The notes under the pieces: model-generated | Databases searched by the model: none | Told to the model about the DNA's origin: nothing | Seen by the model: the letters and a program-made list of their open reading frames with translations, nothing else | Source of the DNA: an uncultured Chlorobiaceae bacterium | GTDB taxonomy: Bacteria; Bacteroidota; Chlorobiia; Chlorobiales; Chlorobiaceae | Length of the DNA stretch: 25,889 nucleotides | Direction of reading: 5' to 3' | Assembly (NCBI GenBank): GCA_903929845.1 | Contig: CAIYWF010000344.1 | Span: 1-25,889 of the forward strand | Shown here: piece after piece, positions 15,989-23,373 of the stretch | Numbering within the stretch: position 1 is the stretch's first letter | Layout of the letters: the number at the start of each line of letters is the position of its first letter | Translations under genes and position numbers: made by a program

Positions 15989-16035
15989 AAAGCTATTGTT
16001 TATGATTCCACTCGACATCAATCATCAGCAACCTG

Positions 16036-17343
16036 TCACAAGGCGGATGCATCAAACGCCTGCGCAATATCCCAGAGCAGATCGTCAACATGTTCAGTGC
16101 CAATCGAAAAGCGGATCTGCTCAGGCTTTACCCCGGCAAGCCGCTGTTCCGCCTCCGTGAGCTGTCCATGAGTGACCGTTGCCGGATGGACCACCAGTGA
16201 TTTTGAATCCCCCACATTCGCCAGAAATGAAAAAACCTTCATGGCTTCAATGAATTTTTTAGCTCGCTCAAAACCGCCCTTGACACCGAATGCAAGAATG
16301 GCGCCCGGGCCTTTTGGCAGATATTTTTGTGCCAACCCATGATATGGACTACTGGCAAGTCCCGGGTACGATACCCATGCAACCTCAGGGTGCGACTCAA
16401 GATATTCGGCAATCCTCTGGGCACTCTCCACCTGTCGGGAGATTCTGAAGGAGAGCGTTTCAAGACCCTGAAGAAAGAGAAACGCATTGAAAGGGCTCAT
16501 GCAGGCGCCAAGGTCGCGCAGATACTGGAGCCTGACCTTGATGATGTAGGCGATATTGCCCGCCCCCGGATAATTTCCCCAGCGATCCCAGTAGACAAAA
16601 CCGTTGTAGGCCGAATCAGGGGTCGTAAAGTCAGGAAACTTGCCGCTCAGTGACCAGTCAAAATTTCCACCGTCAACAATCAGACCGCCGATACTTGTAC
16701 CATGACCACCGATATACTTGGTGGCGGAATGAACAATAATATTGGCCCCGTAGTCAAAAGGACGAAAGAGGTACGGAGTTCCAAAGGTATTGTCAACAAT
16801 GAGCGGAATACCGTTCTCTTCAGTAATACGCGCCACCTGTTCAAAATCAATGATGTTGATATCCGGGTTGCCGATGGTCTCGATAAAGATCGCCCGAGTC
16901 TTGTCGTTGATCACCTTGCGAAAATTCTCCGGGTCAACCGGATCAACGAAATGAGTGCGTACCCCATGTTTTGGCAGTGTATTTTGAAAAAGATTAAAAC
17001 TGCCGCCATAAAGTGTTTTTGCCGCCACAATTTCATCCCCAGCATGGGTAATGTTCAGGATGGAATAGGCCGTTGCCGCTGAACCAGAGGCGACGGTCAG
17101 CGCCCCGCTGCCACCTTCAAGAATAGCGATACGGTTTTCAAGAACTTCATTGGTCGGATTGGTGATGCGTGTATAATCAAAACCAAACTCCTCCACAGAA
17201 CTGATCGCTTTTGCCTGTTCAAAGTTCTTGAAGACAAAAGATGTCGTCTGATAAATCGGTACCGCACAAGCTCCGGTCGACGGATCAGGAACCTGACCGG
17301 CATGAACCTGAAGAGTATCAAAATGAAGTGTTCTCTCGCTCAT
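16036..17343 (-). CDS. metY: O-acetylhomoserine sulfhydrylase (aminocarboxypropyltransferase)
   Basis: 435 aa PLP enzyme of the Cys/Met metabolism family. It joins sulfide (or methanethiol) to O-acetylhomoserine to make homocysteine (or methionine) in the cytoplasm. Seen: GFDYTRITNPTNEVLE, SGSAATAYSI, D184 (VDNTFGTPYLF) and the PLP lysine K209 in HSATKYIGGHG. The length of about 430 residues, including the insert around 225-265, separates it from the roughly 380-residue MetB/MetC enzymes. It starts inside the stop of the AhpD-fold gene (ATGA overlap 17340-17343). Direct sulfhydrylation suits a sulfide-rich habitat. Confidence 0.92.
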   Translation of the reverse strand: MSERTLHFDTLQVHAGQVPDPSTGACAVPIYQTTSFVFKNFEQAKAISSVEEFGFDYTRITNPTNEVLENRIAILEGGSGALTVASGSAATAYSILNITHAGDEIVAAKTLYGGSFNLFQNTLPKHGVRTHFVDPVDPENFRKVINDKTRAIFIETIGNPDINIIDFEQVARITEENGIPLIVDNTFGTPYLFRPFDYGANIIVHSATKYIGGHGTSIGGLIVDGGNFDWSLSGKFPDFTTPDSAYNGFVYWDRWGNYPGAGNIAYIIKVRLQYLRDLGACMSPFNAFLFLQGLETLSFRISRQVESAQRIAEYLESHPEVAWVSYPGLASSPYHGLAQKYLPKGPGAILAFGVKGGFERAKKFIEAMKVFSFLANVGDSKSLVVHPATVTHGQLTEAEQRLAGVKPEQIRFSIGTEHVDDLLWDIAQAFDASAL

Positions 17344-17918
17344 ACAGACTCCTTCACGTTCTGAAAATGTGATGAACCTGCAAAGGCAATTTCCGGCTGG
17401 ATCGCATACGCTGACAAGCTTTCATCCACATCAATCTGCAAAGCACTGTTGAAGACATTATTGACAATCATCAGTGCGCCGAAAACCGTCAGTTCAACAA
17501 TCTGGGTTTCATTGAGATAACTGCGAAGCTTTGCAAACAGCTCATCCGACACCCGGTTCGGATCCGCAGCAAGCTGTCGGCCAAAGGCAACAATGGTTTT
17601 GTCGCGGTCATCCAACTGGAGCTGTTCAGGATCCTCGCCGCCGTCCACAATCTCTTTCTGCATGTAGGTTGCGCAAAGGGTACAGGCATTCTCCCTTGAA
17701 ATAGCATTGCAGAACAACACACTCAGTCGTTTACCGAGTACTGGCTTAACCTTGCCAAAAAGCGTGTACCACTCAAGCACCGCCCGTAACGCCGCCGGAG
17801 AATGCAGGAGCGTCGCTTTCATGTTCGAGACAGAACCATGATGTTCGACCACTTTATCATACTCTTGCCGGATTTCAGGAGAAGCCTCCTCATAAATGAC
17901 TTTTGAAATTCTTGACAT
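17340..17918 (-). CDS. Carboxymuconolactone decarboxylase/AhpD-fold protein
   Basis: 192 aa, all-helical. The redox motif is E76-x2-C79-x2-C82 (ENACTLCATYM); the His four residues after the second Cys in AhpD (ExxCxxCxxxH) is Met86 here. Family members act as thiol peroxidase or reductase partners. The missing His means AhpD-like peroxidase activity cannot be assumed. Translationally coupled to the sulfhydrylase downstream and 35 nt from the aminotransferase upstream. Perhaps a thiol-protecting or -reducing partner in sulfur amino-acid synthesis (inference). Confidence 0.8.
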   Translation of the reverse strand: MSRISKVIYEEASPEIRQEYDKVVEHHGSVSNMKATLLHSPAALRAVLEWYTLFGKVKPVLGKRLSVLFCNAISRENACTLCATYMQKEIVDGGEDPEQLQLDDRDKTIVAFGRQLAADPNRVSDELFAKLRSYLNETQIVELTVFGALMIVNNVFNSALQIDVDESLSAYAIQPEIAFAGSSHFQNVKESV

Positions 17919-17953
17919 GGCATTTAACTTTTTCGGGGTTTATAATGAATTCT

Positions 17954-19342
17954 TCAGAGACCTGTGGTGTTGGCGACCGCCTGCTTTACCAGAGCAACAA
18001 GCCGGTCAATCTCCCCCTCACTGATCACCAATGGAGGGGCAAGGCAGATAATATCGTCGGTCACCCGGGTACAGAGACCGAGAGAGAGGAGCTCATCCTT
18101 TACTCTTCTGCCAAGCCCGGCACTCTCCTCATAACGCTGTTTTGTTGCCTGGTCGGCCACCAGCTCAACTCCGACAAGCAGACCAAGAGCGCGAACCTCT
18201 CCGACATGCGCTGTGGCGGTCAACGGCTGCAACTGTTCGAGAAGCTGTGCACCAAGCGTTGCGGATCGCTCTACAAGATTCTCTTCTTCAAGAATGCGAA
18301 TATTCGCAAGGGCCACGGCACAGGCGACGGGATGTGCGGAACAGGTATACCCGTGCATCCAACGATGTGCGGAATCCGCTGAATCCATCACCTCCTTGAT
18401 GGCACCCGAAACTCCGACACCTCCAAGCGGGAAATAGCCACTTGTAATCCCTTTGGCAAACTGCACGATATCCGGTTCCACTCCCCAGTGTTCAAGGGCA
18501 AACCACCGCCCGGTGCGCCCAAACCCTGTAATAACCTCATCACTGATCAGCAGAACATCGTAGCGGTCACAAATCTCGCGGATACGCGGGAAGTAATCCG
18601 CAGGTGGAATGATCACCCCGCCGCCGCCGCCCTGCACCGGTTCAGCAATGAATGCTGCGACCGTTTCAGGGCCCTCACGCAGAATTGCCTCTTCCAGAAG
18701 ATCCGCCGCCGCCACTCCTGGAGAAACATCGGTTCTTGTTGTTGTGAACCGGTAGGGGTAAGGCGAATCGATATGCAAAAATCCGTTTGCCCTCGGCCCG
18801 AAGACCCCAGAAAACTCATCGACACCGGTTGCTGCCGCAGCTCCAATAGTCGAACCATGATAACTCAGTTTTCGGGCTATGATCTTGAACTTTTCAGGAC
18901 GCCCCTTTGCTCCCCAGTAGAAGCGAGCCGTTCTGATAGAGGTATCGGTCGCATCAGAGCCTCCGAGGGTAAAAAAAAAAGCCTCAATGCCCGGATAGAC
19001 CAGCCGCTTGAGCGTTCTGGCAAGTTCAATAGCCTGCTTGTTTGTTGACCCCGCATAAGCCGTCGCAAAAGCAAGTGTTTGAAGCTGGGCAGCCGCAGCA
19101 TCCACCAACTCCCGGCGTCCATGACCAACATAAACATTCCACATGCCACTGAGTCCGTCAAGAAAACTCTTGCCCTCCAGGTTGGTCAGCATCACCCCCC
19201 TGCCCGACACCCAGACCTGGGGATCAAGATGTTCATCGGGATAATGCTGAGGATGGATCAAGTGGCTTCTGTCCTGTTGTACCAGCTCCGATTTTTCACG
19301 GTACTGCTGAACTGAAGCGCTTGATCGTGATACGTTGCTCAT
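17954..19342 (-). CDS. Class III (omega-amino acid/amine) aminotransferase
   Basis: 462 aa PLP enzyme of the class III group that transfers amino groups from omega-amino acids or amines (beta-alanine, taurine, putrescine and similar) to pyruvate or another keto acid. Landmarks: GMWNVYVGHG (about 66-75), SYHGSTIGAAA, D268 in ISDEVITGFGRTGRW, and PLP lysine K297 in QFAKGITSGY. FFF at 122-124 is encoded within a run of ten T. The permease gene 21 nt upstream suggests it processes an imported amine or amino acid. The donor cannot be fixed; taurine or putrescine are only candidates. Confidence 0.87.
   Translation of the reverse strand: MSNVSRSSASVQQYREKSELVQQDRSHLIHPQHYPDEHLDPQVWVSGRGVMLTNLEGKSFLDGLSGMWNVYVGHGRRELVDAAAAQLQTLAFATAYAGSTNKQAIELARTLKRLVYPGIEAFFFTLGGSDATDTSIRTARFYWGAKGRPEKFKIIARKLSYHGSTIGAAAATGVDEFSGVFGPRANGFLHIDSPYPYRFTTTRTDVSPGVAAADLLEEAILREGPETVAAFIAEPVQGGGGGVIIPPADYFPRIREICDRYDVLLISDEVITGFGRTGRWFALEHWGVEPDIVQFAKGITSGYFPLGGVGVSGAIKEVMDSADSAHRWMHGYTCSAHPVACAVALANIRILEEENLVERSATLGAQLLEQLQPLTATAHVGEVRALGLLVGVELVADQATKQRYEESAGLGRRVKDELLSLGLCTRVTDDIICLAPPLVISEGEIDRLVALVKQAVANTTGL
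18971..18980. repeat. Ten-base A/T homopolymer inside the aminotransferase gene
   Basis: Ten consecutive A on the plus strand, read as TTT TTT TTT T on the coding strand at residues 122-125. The frame is intact here. Slippage would truncate the enzyme after about a quarter of its length. Confidence 0.8.
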
Positions 19343-19363
19343 GATAACACTGGTTCCTGTTGA

Positions 19364-20821
19364 TTACGCCTCTGATTCGACGGTGAAGCGAGCGCTGTTG
19401 AATTGCGTTTCGCGTTGAATTTCATCAACAACATGGGGATGAAACTTGTGAATGACCGCAACCCATGCAACCCCTCCAAGAAGAAGGGCAAAAAAGAGGT
19501 AGGGAAGCCAACTGTAAGGCGCTGGTGGCACCGGATAGAGATTGCCAAGAATCGCAAGCCCAAGAATGCCGATAGAAATAACCGCAATGGCAAGATGCTG
19601 CGTTTGCAGCTCGCCACGACGTTTGAGATAAACTGGAGCGGCTACTGAAACAATGATATAGGTTACGATAAAACCAAGGGTCGCCACGGTTCCAACCCAT
19701 CCGTAAATATCGAAGTCCACCGCCCCGTTCAATGATAGAAGGGCTGCCGGAACAAAGGCAACAATTGAGGCTATCGTCACCGCATTATGGGGAGTGGCAT
19801 TGGTCTCATGCGCATCACCGGCGGAATTGTGAAAAATTCCATGGCGACTCATCAGAAAGAGAATTCGAGCAGCAGCATTAATGCTTGCAAGCACACAGGC
19901 AAAAAAGCTGATGATCGCTCCAATATCAATCAGGATACCAAGAGAGGAGAGACCTGCCCTGTCGGCAAGAACATTCAGCGGCGCAGAACTTTTGTCGAGC
20001 GTGACGCTGTTGCCATAGAAACCGATGACCTGCGCATACGAAGAAAGCACAAAAATAGCGCCGACAATCACCGCGCTCCTGACAATTGCTCTCGGAATGT
20101 TGTGCAAGGGATCCCTTGCTTCCGAACCGAGCGTCGCCGCGCTTTCAAAACCGGCAAAACTGAAAAGGGCAAGAACAAGACCTCCACGAAGGGCATCCAG
20201 ACTGGTTGTCTTCAGGACGAGCTGGGTAAAATCAAGCTTGAACCCATAGTTATAAAGAGTAACTCCGACAAGAACAAGGACAAGCGACACTGAAGCGAAC
20301 TCAAGAGCAAGCGTCAATCGCGTTGAAAGCTTGATATCTTTATAGGCAACATACCAGGCAAGTAGCACACTGATAGCAATAAAAATGACCGGAGGTATTT
20401 TAAATCCTGCAACACTTTCAAGCAGGACATTCGAATAGTTGGAAAAGCCCGAAGTGACAGCAGAAGCACAGCCAATATAGGCAATAAGAAGAGCCCATCC
20501 GGTCACGCCCCCCCAGAATGATCCAAGCCCCTCCACCGCGTAGGTATAGAATGAACCGGGTGATGCTGAACGGCGGGCAAACTGGTTGATACTGGTTGCA
20601 ACAAGCAGAATGCTGACTGTCGCTATCAGGTATGCCAGCCAAGTACCGCCACCCGATACGGCAAAGACCAGAGGTATGACAACGGTTGGCGTCGCTGTTG
20701 GCGCAATGTTTGCAATTGATTGCCCGAGGGTTTCCAACGGAGAAAGTGAGCCTGTCTTTAATCCGTAAGACTCCTTCCCCCGGTTTGAGCCCGTTTGGTG
20801 ATGTGTATTAGTACTGCTCAT
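19364..20821 (-). CDS. APC-superfamily amino acid/amine permease
   Basis: 485 aa, about twelve hydrophobic segments. The APC core is seen: LGQSIANIAPTATPTVVIP near the N terminus, GGTWLAYLIATVSIL, RRSASPGSFYTYAVEGLG (helix 3 region) and FAGFESAATLGSEARDP (helix 6-7 region). The frame is open 40 codons further upstream, but the ATG at 20821 is preferred because AGGA lies 7 nt before it and the MSSTNTHH start is polar. First gene of the permease, aminotransferase, AhpD-fold, metY cluster. Substrate unassigned. Confidence 0.87.
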   Translation of the reverse strand: MSSTNTHHQTGSNRGKESYGLKTGSLSPLETLGQSIANIAPTATPTVVIPLVFAVSGGGTWLAYLIATVSILLVATSINQFARRSASPGSFYTYAVEGLGSFWGGVTGWALLIAYIGCASAVTSGFSNYSNVLLESVAGFKIPPVIFIAISVLLAWYVAYKDIKLSTRLTLALEFASVSLVLVLVGVTLYNYGFKLDFTQLVLKTTSLDALRGGLVLALFSFAGFESAATLGSEARDPLHNIPRAIVRSAVIVGAIFVLSSYAQVIGFYGNSVTLDKSSAPLNVLADRAGLSSLGILIDIGAIISFFACVLASINAAARILFLMSRHGIFHNSAGDAHETNATPHNAVTIASIVAFVPAALLSLNGAVDFDIYGWVGTVATLGFIVTYIIVSVAAPVYLKRRGELQTQHLAIAVISIGILGLAILGNLYPVPPAPYSWLPYLFFALLLGGVAWVAVIHKFHPHVVDEIQRETQFNSARFTVESEA

Positions 20822-21029
20822 AACTGATTCCTGTGTTGAGTATTTGTTGCCGATTTTCTGTATAACAATATCTCTCAGGAGAGCTTCATAGTAAATCCCA
20901 TGAATGCGGTATTCTTTATGCCCAAAAGAGGTGAGAGACAACGCAAGAGCTTTTTTCCATCAGCACTCTTTTCTCATGATTATGTATATTGGCGGTACTT
21001 GTTTCAATGACTCTAAACCGCACACCGCC
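20822..21029. promoter_or_regulatory. Divergent intergenic region
   Basis: 208 bp between the leftward permease and the rightward DUF4293 gene, so it must hold at least one promoter for each direction. I cannot place confident -35/-10 elements. The apparent frame extensions of both neighbours into it are probably not translated. Confidence 0.45.
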
Positions 21030-21494
21030 ATGGTAGCCAGAATTCAAAATCTTTACCTGTTTCTTGCCGCTTTGCTTGCTGTAGCGAGCACGTTTTTCCC
21101 TTTCTGGAGTTTCAGCGCTGGCCATCTCTTTCTCGTCTCCGATTTTTGTGCATCCGAGTTTGCTGACATACAGTATTCGCTTGCATCTTCTGCAGGAGGC
21201 ATCTTTTCGATCATGACCGCCATCTTCTCAATTACAGCCATTTTTCTCTATAAAAACCGTGCTCTGCAGAGCAAGTTTATTCTGCTGGCCATACTGCTCT
21301 TCGTTGCTGATCTTTTCTCCGGCCTTACTGCGGCTCACCTGATGAACCAGCATTTCGAAAGCATTCACGCTCTCATAACGCACCGGCCCGAAGCGGGATT
21401 CTTCGTCATTCTGCCGGAACCCGTACTGCTCATGCTGGCCCTGAAAGGGGTTAAAACGGATGATAAAATTGCCAATGCTTACAAAAGGCTCTGA
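21030..21494 (+). CDS. DUF4293-like four-helix membrane protein
   Basis: 154 aa from the ATG at 21030 (MVARIQNLYLFLAALL), which matches the usual xRIQxxYL start of the DUF4293 family. An in-frame start 42 codons upstream would add an atypical polar leader. Four hydrophobic segments: LYLFLAALLAVASTFFPF, the GGIFSIMTAIFSITAIFLY region, FILLAILLFVADLFSGL and FFVILPEPVLLMLAL. Function unknown; the family is common in Bacteroidota/Chlorobiota. It ends 2 nt before pdxA. Confidence 0.75.
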   Translation: MVARIQNLYLFLAALLAVASTFFPFWSFSAGHLFLVSDFCASEFADIQYSLASSAGGIFSIMTAIFSITAIFLYKNRALQSKFILLAILLFVADLFSGLTAAHLMNQHFESIHALITHRPEAGFFVILPEPVLLMLALKGVKTDDKIANAYKRL

Positions 21495-21496
21495 AG

Positions 21497-22504
21497 ATGC
21501 GCATTGTCTGGTCAATCGGTGACCCTCACGGCATCGGACCGGAAATCATCCTGAAAAGTTTTCTGAAGCTTGAACGCTCCGGTCATTCATTTCTGGTGGC
21601 CGGAGCGTATTCCGTGATGGATTATTACAGAACAGCGCTTGATCTGCCGGTAACACTGGAGCTGATCGGGAGTGTCGCCGAAATGGCTCCGGCACGGAAC
21701 GGTTTACTGCCTGTTTTGAGTATCGCTGAACCGGAGAGCATCATGCCCGGCACGATATCGGCTGAAGCCGGTCAACTCGCCGTGAAATCAATCAACGCCG
21801 CTGCTGAACTTTGCCGCGATGGCCTGTGCGACGCGCTGGTCACCGCTCCGATCCACAAGGAAGCCATCGCAAGAGCGGGCTGTGCTGATACCGGCCATAC
21901 GGGATTTCTCGGCAGGCTTTTCGGGATACCTTCACCGACCATGATGTTTTTTGATCCCGTCCTGGAGCTCAGGGTAGCCCTTGCCACCATCCACGAACCA
22001 CTCGAAAAGGTTCCCGGGCTGATCCGCTCGATGAACCTTGATGCATTTCTTGCATCCCTCGCCGAATCGATGAACACCGATTTTTCTCTTGCCTCACCCC
22101 GCATCGCCGTGCTCGGGCTCAACCCCCACGCCTCCGACGGCGGAATTATGGGTAGTGAAGAACAGGATATTATCCGCCCCTGCATTGAAAGAGCCTCATC
22201 CCGCTTCAGGGTGGAGGGCCCTTTTCCTGCCGACGGTTTTTTCGGCTCAAAAATGTACCGCAATTACGATATTGTGGTGGCTATGTATCACGACCAGGGG
22301 TTGCTGCCCTTCAAGGTGCTCGCCTTCGACACCGGGGTAAATGTCACTCTCGGACTGCCGATAGTGCGAACCTCGCCCGATCACGGCACCGGTTTCGATA
22401 TTGCGGGGAAAGGAGTCGCCTCCGAAAGAAGTTGTTATGAAGCGACGCTGCTTGCCATAACCATCGCCCAGAACAGAAAAAAACAAACAGAACAACCACT
22501 ATGA
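21497..22504 (+). CDS. pdxA: 4-hydroxythreonine-4-phosphate dehydrogenase
   Basis: 335 aa. Oxidises 4-(phosphooxy)-L-threonine in DXP-dependent pyridoxal phosphate synthesis. GDPHGIGPEI at the N terminus, APIHKEAI (117-124), DTGHTGFLG, and the three metal-ligand histidines H166 (TIHEPLE), H211 (NPHASDGG) and H265 (YHDQGLLPFK), which agree with the known E. coli positions to within one residue. Its stop overlaps the ftsE start (ATGA, 22501-22504). PLP made here would serve the two PLP enzymes in the neighbouring minus-strand cluster, although the link is only proximity. Confidence 0.93.
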   Translation: MRIVWSIGDPHGIGPEIILKSFLKLERSGHSFLVAGAYSVMDYYRTALDLPVTLELIGSVAEMAPARNGLLPVLSIAEPESIMPGTISAEAGQLAVKSINAAAELCRDGLCDALVTAPIHKEAIARAGCADTGHTGFLGRLFGIPSPTMMFFDPVLELRVALATIHEPLEKVPGLIRSMNLDAFLASLAESMNTDFSLASPRIAVLGLNPHASDGGIMGSEEQDIIRPCIERASSRFRVEGPFPADGFFGSKMYRNYDIVVAMYHDQGLLPFKVLAFDTGVNVTLGLPIVRTSPDHGTGFDIAGKGVASERSCYEATLLAITIAQNRKKQTEQPL

Positions 22505-23208
22505 TCTCATTCAGCAACGTTGACCTTGAACTTGATAAAAAACCGATATTTACCAATCTGAACCTTACCATTCAGCCTGGAGAGCTTGTCTATATTGTCG
22601 GAAAAAGCGGTACTGGCAAATCAACACTGCTCAAGTCGCTCTACATGGATATTCGTCCGAAAAAGGGGGAGATACGGATTGCCGGGTATAGCTCCCTTAC
22701 CATCAAAAAGCGGCAGATCCCGCTTCTGCGCAGAAAGCTTGGTATTGTTTTCCAGGATTTCCGCCTGCTTGAAGACCGTAACGTCTATGATAATCTGGCG
22801 TTTGTGCTGAAGGTGACCGGCACAAAGGAGAAACTCGTCAAGGAATTGGTCATGCACGCCCTCGAAAGCGTTGGGCTGGAACATGCCGCCAAAGTGATGC
22901 CCCTGCGCCTTTCGGGAGGAGAGCAGCAGAGAATATCCATCGCCCGTGCGCTGGTGCGCGAGCCGCTCGTCATCCTCGCCGACGAGCCAACCGGCAACCT
23001 CGACCCCGACACTTCGCTGGAAATTCTTAACTATCTGAAGAGAATCAACCAGAAGGGGATCATCGTGGTGATTGGAACTCACGACTATGAGCTGGTGCGG
23101 CACTCGCCTTTCCGTACCCTGCAAATTGCCGGGCTTAACCTTGTGGAAAGCACCATGGAGCAGTCGGCTACAGGGTTTCGACCGGCTGCGAGCAATAGCC
23201 CTGCATGA
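22501..23208 (+). CDS. ftsE: Cell-division ABC ATPase FtsE
   Basis: 235 aa. Walker A GKSGTGKST, FtsE-typical LRRKLGIVFQDFRLLEDRNV, signature LSGGEQQR, Walker B LVILADEPTGNLDP, H-loop GTHDYELV. FtsE partners the membrane protein FtsX to control septal peptidoglycan hydrolysis; no ftsX is in the window. LolD is the main alternative, but the LRRK...DRNVYDNL pattern favours FtsE. The last about 20 residues (from MEQSATGF) look like non-family read-out; see the note on 23150-23340. Confidence 0.87.
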   Translation: MISFSNVDLELDKKPIFTNLNLTIQPGELVYIVGKSGTGKSTLLKSLYMDIRPKKGEIRIAGYSSLTIKKRQIPLLRRKLGIVFQDFRLLEDRNVYDNLAFVLKVTGTKEKLVKELVMHALESVGLEHAAKVMPLRLSGGEQQRISIARALVREPLVILADEPTGNLDPDTSLEILNYLKRINQKGIIVVIGTHDYELVRHSPFRTLQIAGLNLVESTMEQSATGFRPAASNSPA

Positions 23209-23373
23209 TAACCACTCCCAAGGGCACCCAGGTATAGGCTCAACGACGCAAAGACATCCTTGCAGCGCAGCTTTTTCATCGGCTCCTCAAACGATGCCAC
23301 CCGCACACGAACAGGCAAATTGCAGTGCGTTATCACGTATCTCTTTCAGGCTTAACGGCATACAAGGATATTG

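Larger units (their letters stand above)
15647..16035 (-). promoter_or_regulatory. Long upstream leader of the transport operon
   Basis: 389 bp between the sulfhydrylase stop and the first ATPase gene, with no credible gene. It carries the second copies of the 35-bp box (15954-15988), the 29-bp block (15802-15830) and the hairpin (15752-15778), in the same order as in the reductase-operon leader. The spacing between box and hairpin is shorter here (176 against 227 bp), and the text between is only patchily similar (for example AACAACAACA). All genes from 20,821 down to 259 share a strand, so read-through from the sulfhydrylase operon is also possible. Confidence 0.7.

Noticed and set aside
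18488..19048. 186-codon plus-strand frame inside the aminotransferase
   Set aside because: Shadow of a conserved PLP enzyme; composition and lack of motifs argue against translation.
19787..20293. 168-codon plus-strand frame inside the APC permease
   Set aside because: Charged, Lys/Asn-rich antisense reading of transmembrane helices; no start signal.
21772..22263. 163-codon open frame on the minus strand
   Set aside because: Antisense to pdxA, which has all its catalytic residues; the frame is an effect of the higher GC there.
22621..23124. 167-codon minus-strand frame opposite ftsE
   Set aside because: Antisense to intact ABC ATPase motifs; no independent support.
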